Of a stretch of DNA of 45,418 nt, positions 42,179 to 45,418 are shown piece by piece. Below the pieces are notes generated by a model, which was not told the DNA's origin, searched no databases, and was given only the letters and a program-made list of their open reading frames with translations. The position numbers and the translations under genes were made by a program. Each line of letters begins with the position of its first letter. Position 1 is the first letter of the stretch. Source of the stretch: CAZSRX01 sp964609675 [NCBI: uncultured Bacteroidota bacterium] (GTDB lineage: Bacteria; CLD3; SB21); NCBI GenBank assembly GCA_964609675.1, contig CAZSRX010000031.1, positions 1-45,418 on the forward strand. The letters are read 5' to 3'.

Positions 42179-42912
42179 TTAAGCCGACATCATCCGGCAG
42201 AGCCACCGGTGCCACAGCGCCATTTCCCTGAATATATTCGAACAATACGCGACCACGTTTTCGCGTTCAAGAACGTCCAGATCCCTGCGTTCATGAAAGC
42301 CGTAACATTCGCTGAATAAAAGAAATTCCGCATGGATGGGTTCCCGCTGAATCCTTTAGGATATTTTTAAATCCCTTCTCTCCGATCGCATACCGCTTGG
42401 ATAAGGAATGAATAAGAGACCGAAATATTTTCCCTTCTTCCGGATCGGTTACCGCCTCGCGGAATAGCTGCAGTTGATTCTTTGAAAACCGGTACAGGCC
42501 GGTTCCTATGAAAAACAACGCGGTTCAGGATGAAAATAGCATCCTGACGATTCCAGTCGACTGTGCGGCCCCTTCCAAAAATAGATACCCTGATTCGTTT
42601 TATAAGGCGCTTTATCATTACGGAAACGGGTATCGCGGTTCAATCGGAAAATAGAGCGGTTTCTCTTCGGGGCGGCGATCATATTAGGAACAAACTCCTC
42701 CAGTTCCTTACCCATCAGGAAAACAAATTCCTGCGCGGGCTTCAGAACATGATTTTCGTACTCTGCTTGATGTTCCTTAAACCAATTCCGCGTATTCTTC
42801 TTTTCCAGTCTGCGTAAAAATCGAACGACCGGGCTGATGAAATTGAGGCCTGCTGAATTTTTTTCATAAACGGTTCTGCTTCGTTTAAAAAATCACCGGG
42901 CTCTGTACTCAT
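42179..42912 (-). pseudogene. DUF2461 family gene, multiply frameshifted
   Basis: Pieces of a DUF2461 protein lie in order in different minus-strand frames. The first, near 42840-42580, contains EKKNTRNWFKEHQAEYENH, then KRNRSIFRLNRDTRFRNDKA and PYKTNQGIYFWKG. After a break at the A-run near 42511-42515 the frame changes and continues as GTGLYRFSKNQLQLFREAV. Two further shifts near 42345-42370 lead to EFLLFSECYGFHERRDLD and EMALWHRWLCRMMSA before a stop at 42179. The total length, about 244 codons, matches an intact family member. Its ATG overlaps the LuxR-type gene stop (TGATG), so it was once coupled to it. The function of the family is unknown. Confidence 0.85.
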
Positions 42913-43724
42913 CAGCGAATATCACGATCCGGCTGTTCGGTCGGGAATGTATGCAAGAGGCCTATTTCAGCCGCATATCGAATGGCTTCGGCGGTATTGC
43001 TTACGTTAAGCTTTTCGAGGATCCGCTGGCGGTGGGTGTTGACGGTGTTGATGCTGATAAAAAGCTTGTCGGCAATTTCTTTGCTGGCCAATCCCCGTGA
43101 AATCCACAGGAGTATCTCCATTTCCCTGGACGTCAGCGGGGCACGTTCGGCGGCACTTCCCGGTGAAAACACAAACAACTGACCGGTTTTGTAGTTGATT
43201 AAGCGGCTCCGAAACCGGCTTTGTATATCCGTAAACGGCGAAAGGTCCATGACCGCCAGAGCAAGCCAGGGATATCCCTGAGAGTCCGTTTCCAGCAGAG
43301 TATGTTGTTCAACCACGCGGACATAAACGCCGGCAGCATTCATAACGCGATAATCCGCAACCATTTTGTAATCTTTGTAAACTCTGGAATCACTGGACAA
43401 CATAAACTTAAGCATGGCCATGCCGGATTGCATCAGTTCGATGCGATCCTCCGGATGAATACGGTTGTCGATATACCGCAGGCCCTCCTCATGCGCACGC
43501 TGCATATCCCACCCGAAAATTTCTCCAAATTTTTCGGATAAATATACGTGATCTTTCTGATACATATCGAAAATCGAAGCGGAGCCTGTAATACCGATAT
43601 TGATTTCATCAAGATATTTTATATGACGGGCAAGGATTGTATAATCCAGGCTACCCGCATCATAAGGTATCTCGGATAAAAGTTGAAAATATTCACGGTA
43701 TAAATCTTCGAGTGAGTGCGGCAA
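42912..43724 (-). CDS. PAS-domain LuxR-type transcriptional regulator
   Basis: This 270-residue cytoplasmic regulator has a PAS-like fold in its N-terminal half (about residues 38-165). IFDMYQKDHVYLSEKFGEIFGW and the IHPEDR segment are typical of PAS_3 domains. The C-terminus (about 198-262) is a LuxR/GerE DNA-binding domain with LTSREMEILLWISRGLASKEIADKLFISINTVNTHRQRILEKL. The ligand or signal is unknown. No receiver domain is present. It is divergent from a ferritin-like gene, whose promoter region it could control, and was once coupled to a DUF2461 gene that is now broken. Confidence 0.9.
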   Translation of the reverse strand: MPHSLEDLYREYFQLLSEIPYDAGSLDYTILARHIKYLDEINIGITGSASIFDMYQKDHVYLSEKFGEIFGWDMQRAHEEGLRYIDNRIHPEDRIELMQSGMAMLKFMLSSDSRVYKDYKMVADYRVMNAAGVYVRVVEQHTLLETDSQGYPWLALAVMDLSPFTDIQSRFRSRLINYKTGQLFVFSPGSAAERAPLTSREMEILLWISRGLASKEIADKLFISINTVNTHRQRILEKLNVSNTAEAIRYAAEIGLLHTFPTEQPDRDIR

Positions 43725-43834
43725 TCTGTTCTCCTGAGGGCGGGTGCATTATTAAAATATTTGTAGCCACCTGAATAGTAAGAGCATTATTTTTTATTTT
43801 CAAGTTATCTTTTTCAAAACCTTTTTCACAACGG

Positions 43835-43863
43835 TTGACTTTTTCTTTTAAATGTCTTATTCT
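43835..43863 (+). promoter_or_regulatory. Sigma-70-type promoter for the ferritin-like gene
   Basis: TTGACT (43835-43840) and TATTCT (43858-43863) are spaced by 17 bases. Transcription would start near 43870, about 40 bases before the ATG at 43910, which has AAGGAG upstream. Confidence 0.6.
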
Positions 43864-43909
43864 ATTTTGTTTTATTGACACCTAAAATGCACTTAAAAAG
43901 GAGATAGTC

Positions 43910-44422
43910 ATGGGAAAACGAGCCGTTGAAATCCTGGATCTGGATGTCCCCAAACTCATACAGATGCTGAATGAAGCGCTAAGCGAAGAATGGCTGGCCT
44001 ATTACCAGTACTGGATCGGCGCGCGGCTGATGGAAGGGCCGATGCGCAGTGAAATTGAACCCGAACTGCTGCTGCACGCCACGCAGGAACTGAATCATGC
44101 CGTGCTGGTCGTGGGCCGCATCATCCAGTTGGGCGGCACACCGGTACTGCATCCCCAGGACTGGTTCAAGCTCAGCCGCTGCGCCTACGACGCGCCGGAA
44201 GATCCGTATGTGGAAGCCATACTGCATCAGAATTTATCAGGCGAGCGTTGCGCCATCCGTCGATACAAGGAAATAGCCGATTTTACATCGGGCAAGGACC
44301 ATACGACTCACCAGATAGCGACCACGATACTTAATGAAGAACTCGAGCATGAACAGGACATCGAGGACTGGATTAACGATATCGCCCGAATGAAAGAGGA
44401 TATAAAAAAAATTAAACTATGA
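43910..44422 (+). CDS. Ferritin-like (Dps-like, DPSL-type) protein
   Basis: This 170-residue four-helix-bundle protein carries a complete set of potential di-iron ligands: Glu26 or Glu27, Glu60 and His63 (ELNHA), Glu112, and Glu144 with His147 (EELEHEQ). Two cysteines, Cys91 and Cys114, lie on either side of the helix-three start, as in the DPSL or thioferritin group known from archaea and Bacteroides. That group protects against peroxide while storing iron. A plain bacterioferritin is less likely because no haem-ligand methionine pattern is evident. It has a strong AAGGAG site and a good promoter. It overlaps mobB by four bases (ATGA). Confidence 0.85.
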   Translation: MGKRAVEILDLDVPKLIQMLNEALSEEWLAYYQYWIGARLMEGPMRSEIEPELLLHATQELNHAVLVVGRIIQLGGTPVLHPQDWFKLSRCAYDAPEDPYVEAILHQNLSGERCAIRRYKEIADFTSGKDHTTHQIATTILNEELEHEQDIEDWINDIARMKEDIKKIKL

Positions 44423-45135
44423 TCGGGCCAGGCTCGTCGGTAACTGTAAACAAGAACGCTATGGTTAACGCTGGCGGGATAAATACCCCCGGACCGGTTA
44501 TTTTTCATGTCGTGGGTCATTCCAATACGGGCAAAACCGCACTGATCTCTTCCTGGATTCCTCATTTTAAAGCCAGAGGATTACGTATCGGCATTATCAA
44601 AAGCTGTCACGGCGGCATCACCCGTACGGATCATCTTAAGGATTCCGGCGCTTTTTTGCAGGCGGCTGGCGACCGTATCGCGTTAATATCGCCTCAGTCA
44701 ACAGAAATTATTCTGAACGAACCCTTCTTACTGACTGATATGATTCGCCGTTATTTTGCCGACTGCGACGCTGTCTTTGTCGAAGGATTCAAACATGAAG
44801 CTATAGGTCATATTATCCTCTGTCTCAGAAAAGGCGTCAGCGAGGAACTCTTCGTTCCCCCGGAACGTTTAACAGCGGTTATCAGCGATTACGACTTGCC
44901 GAATATAACCTGTAATCTCAAATTCAATGACACAAAATCCCAATTAACCATGCTGGAGAAAATAATGAAAAAAAATGAAACCGACGTTCTGAATATTTAT
45001 GTGAATGAAAAAAGTATCCCGGTCAACGATTTTGTCCAAAAAATATTTACCAATGTAATCCAAGGCATGATTGAAAGCCTCAAGACGGAAGACGCAGAGA
45101 TTCAATCGGTGCGGATTGAACTTAAGATGAAATAG
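44419..45135 (+). CDS. mobB: Molybdopterin-guanine dinucleotide biosynthesis protein B, extended form
   Basis: MobB is a GTP-binding helper of MobA in forming the guanine dinucleotide form of the molybdenum cofactor. The P-loop GHSNTGKT (residues 33-40) and the later FVEGFKHE segment are typical. After the MobB domain (about 25-175) there is a C-terminal extension of about 50 residues with NIYVNEKSIPVNDFVQKIF, a pattern I associate with longer MobB versions in anaerobes. The start at 44419 overlaps the ferritin-like gene by four bases; an ATG at 44461 is also possible and would still keep the P-loop. mobA is not in the window. Confidence 0.88.
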   Translation: MIGPGSSVTVNKNAMVNAGGINTPGPVIFHVVGHSNTGKTALISSWIPHFKARGLRIGIIKSCHGGITRTDHLKDSGAFLQAAGDRIALISPQSTEIILNEPFLLTDMIRRYFADCDAVFVEGFKHEAIGHIILCLRKGVSEELFVPPERLTAVISDYDLPNITCNLKFNDTKSQLTMLEKIMKKNETDVLNIYVNEKSIPVNDFVQKIFTNVIQGMIESLKTEDAEIQSVRIELKMK

Positions 45136-45418
45136 TGCTAGCCCCTGTTGCAATTTAAGATACGATTGTTTCATCGTTGGAAGGCTTTATTCAAGCTTTT
45201 ACATCAAACGGTCTTGAAAAATAATAGTAATCCTCTTTCCCCATTAAGGTTTATTTTTTTTCAGACCTATAAATGTTTTTCAATATTCAGGCCAACGATC
45301 ACAAACAGGTCTTTTATAGCATTAGGCCTAACCCGACAATGATAATTGAAGTACTTTTTCTTCACTATGGATGCGCACAATTTGTCATTCGTAATAATAA
45401 ACATTACCTAAATAGTAT
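45136..45418. other. Right-edge non-coding stretch
   Basis: This AT-rich sequence follows mobB to the window edge. A 64-codon open frame on the plus strand (45148-45342) has no ribosome-binding site and a composition unlike the neighbours. I see no clear terminator, tRNA or promoter. Confidence 0.55.

Noticed and set aside
45148-45342. 64-codon plus-strand frame at the right edge
   Set aside because: No ribosome-binding site, unusual composition and no recognisable motif.
1-45418. CRISPR arrays, tRNA genes, insertion sequences or phage genes
   Set aside because: I read the gaps for direct repeats, TTC-loop signatures, transposase motifs and flanking duplications and found none.

Overview
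The window is a dense, mostly housekeeping stretch of a bacterial chromosome, about half G+C by eye. It has around 40 protein genes, two decayed or unresolved loci, and no recognisable rRNA, tRNA, CRISPR array, insertion sequence or prophage. The gene set points to the wider FCB (Bacteroidota-related) lineages: a short RpoD-type sigma factor without a large N-terminal region, a DUF2723 membrane protein, a DUF4837 lipoprotein, exbB-exbD-exbD-tonB in a row and a PAS-LuxR regulator. Clear Shine-Dalgarno sites and classical -35/-10 promoters, together with selA and a fused E1/E2 2-oxoglutarate dehydrogenase, argue against an ordinary Bacteroidales or Flavobacteriales member. A Calditrichota-, KSB1- or Ignavibacteria-like organism fits better. 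This placement is inference.

Region 1 (1-11.5 kb) is almost entirely on the minus strand. It holds a TonB energy-transduction operon, then dgt-(small ORF)-ybbR-tsaD, then rpoD with its own terminator and promoter. After an unresolved 0.75 kb stretch comes a tightly overlapping tsaE-tsaB-rimI-accD-surE operon. Three of the four usual tRNA t6A genes (tsaB, tsaD, tsaE) lie here; tsaC does not.

Region 2 (11.5-23.3 kb) is on the plus strand: coaE, a concentrative nucleoside transporter, an AsmA-like/GT51 transglycosylase fusion, a CPBP-family membrane protein, selA, a coiled-coil lipoprotein, a cupin, the 1198-residue fused 2-oxoglutarate dehydrogenase and a second small lipoprotein ending at a strong terminator.

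Region 3 (23.4-30.5 kb) is on the minus strand: an acyl-CoA thioesterase, then a four-gene operon (transcribed right to left) of HEAT-repeat lipoprotein, UPF0182 membrane protein, receiver-plus-DHp protein and TldD. Region 4 (30.7-42.1 kb) is on the plus strand: a second receiver-plus-DHp protein directly upstream of dnaB, a glycosyltransferase, rfbC, rfbD, DUF2723, an LPG-synthase-like flippase, DUF4837, pgsA, and a small coiled-coil/STAS pair. Most of region 4 looks like envelope glycan and lipid assembly.

Region 5 (42.2-45.4 kb) has a LuxR-type regulator whose former partner, a DUF2461 gene, is now a multiply frameshifted pseudogene. A divergent ferritin-like (DPSL) gene and mobB overlap by four bases. 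selA plus mobB suggest a selenocysteine/molybdenum enzyme, such as formate dehydrogenase, elsewhere in the genome.

No obviously new multi-gene defence or mobile system is visible. The most unusual items are the two receiver-DHp proteins lacking a kinase ATPase domain that face each other across one divergent region, the AsmA-GT51 fusion, a dGTPase whose catalytic-dyad histidine appears to be aspartate, and the HEAT/UPF0182/receiver/TldD operon.
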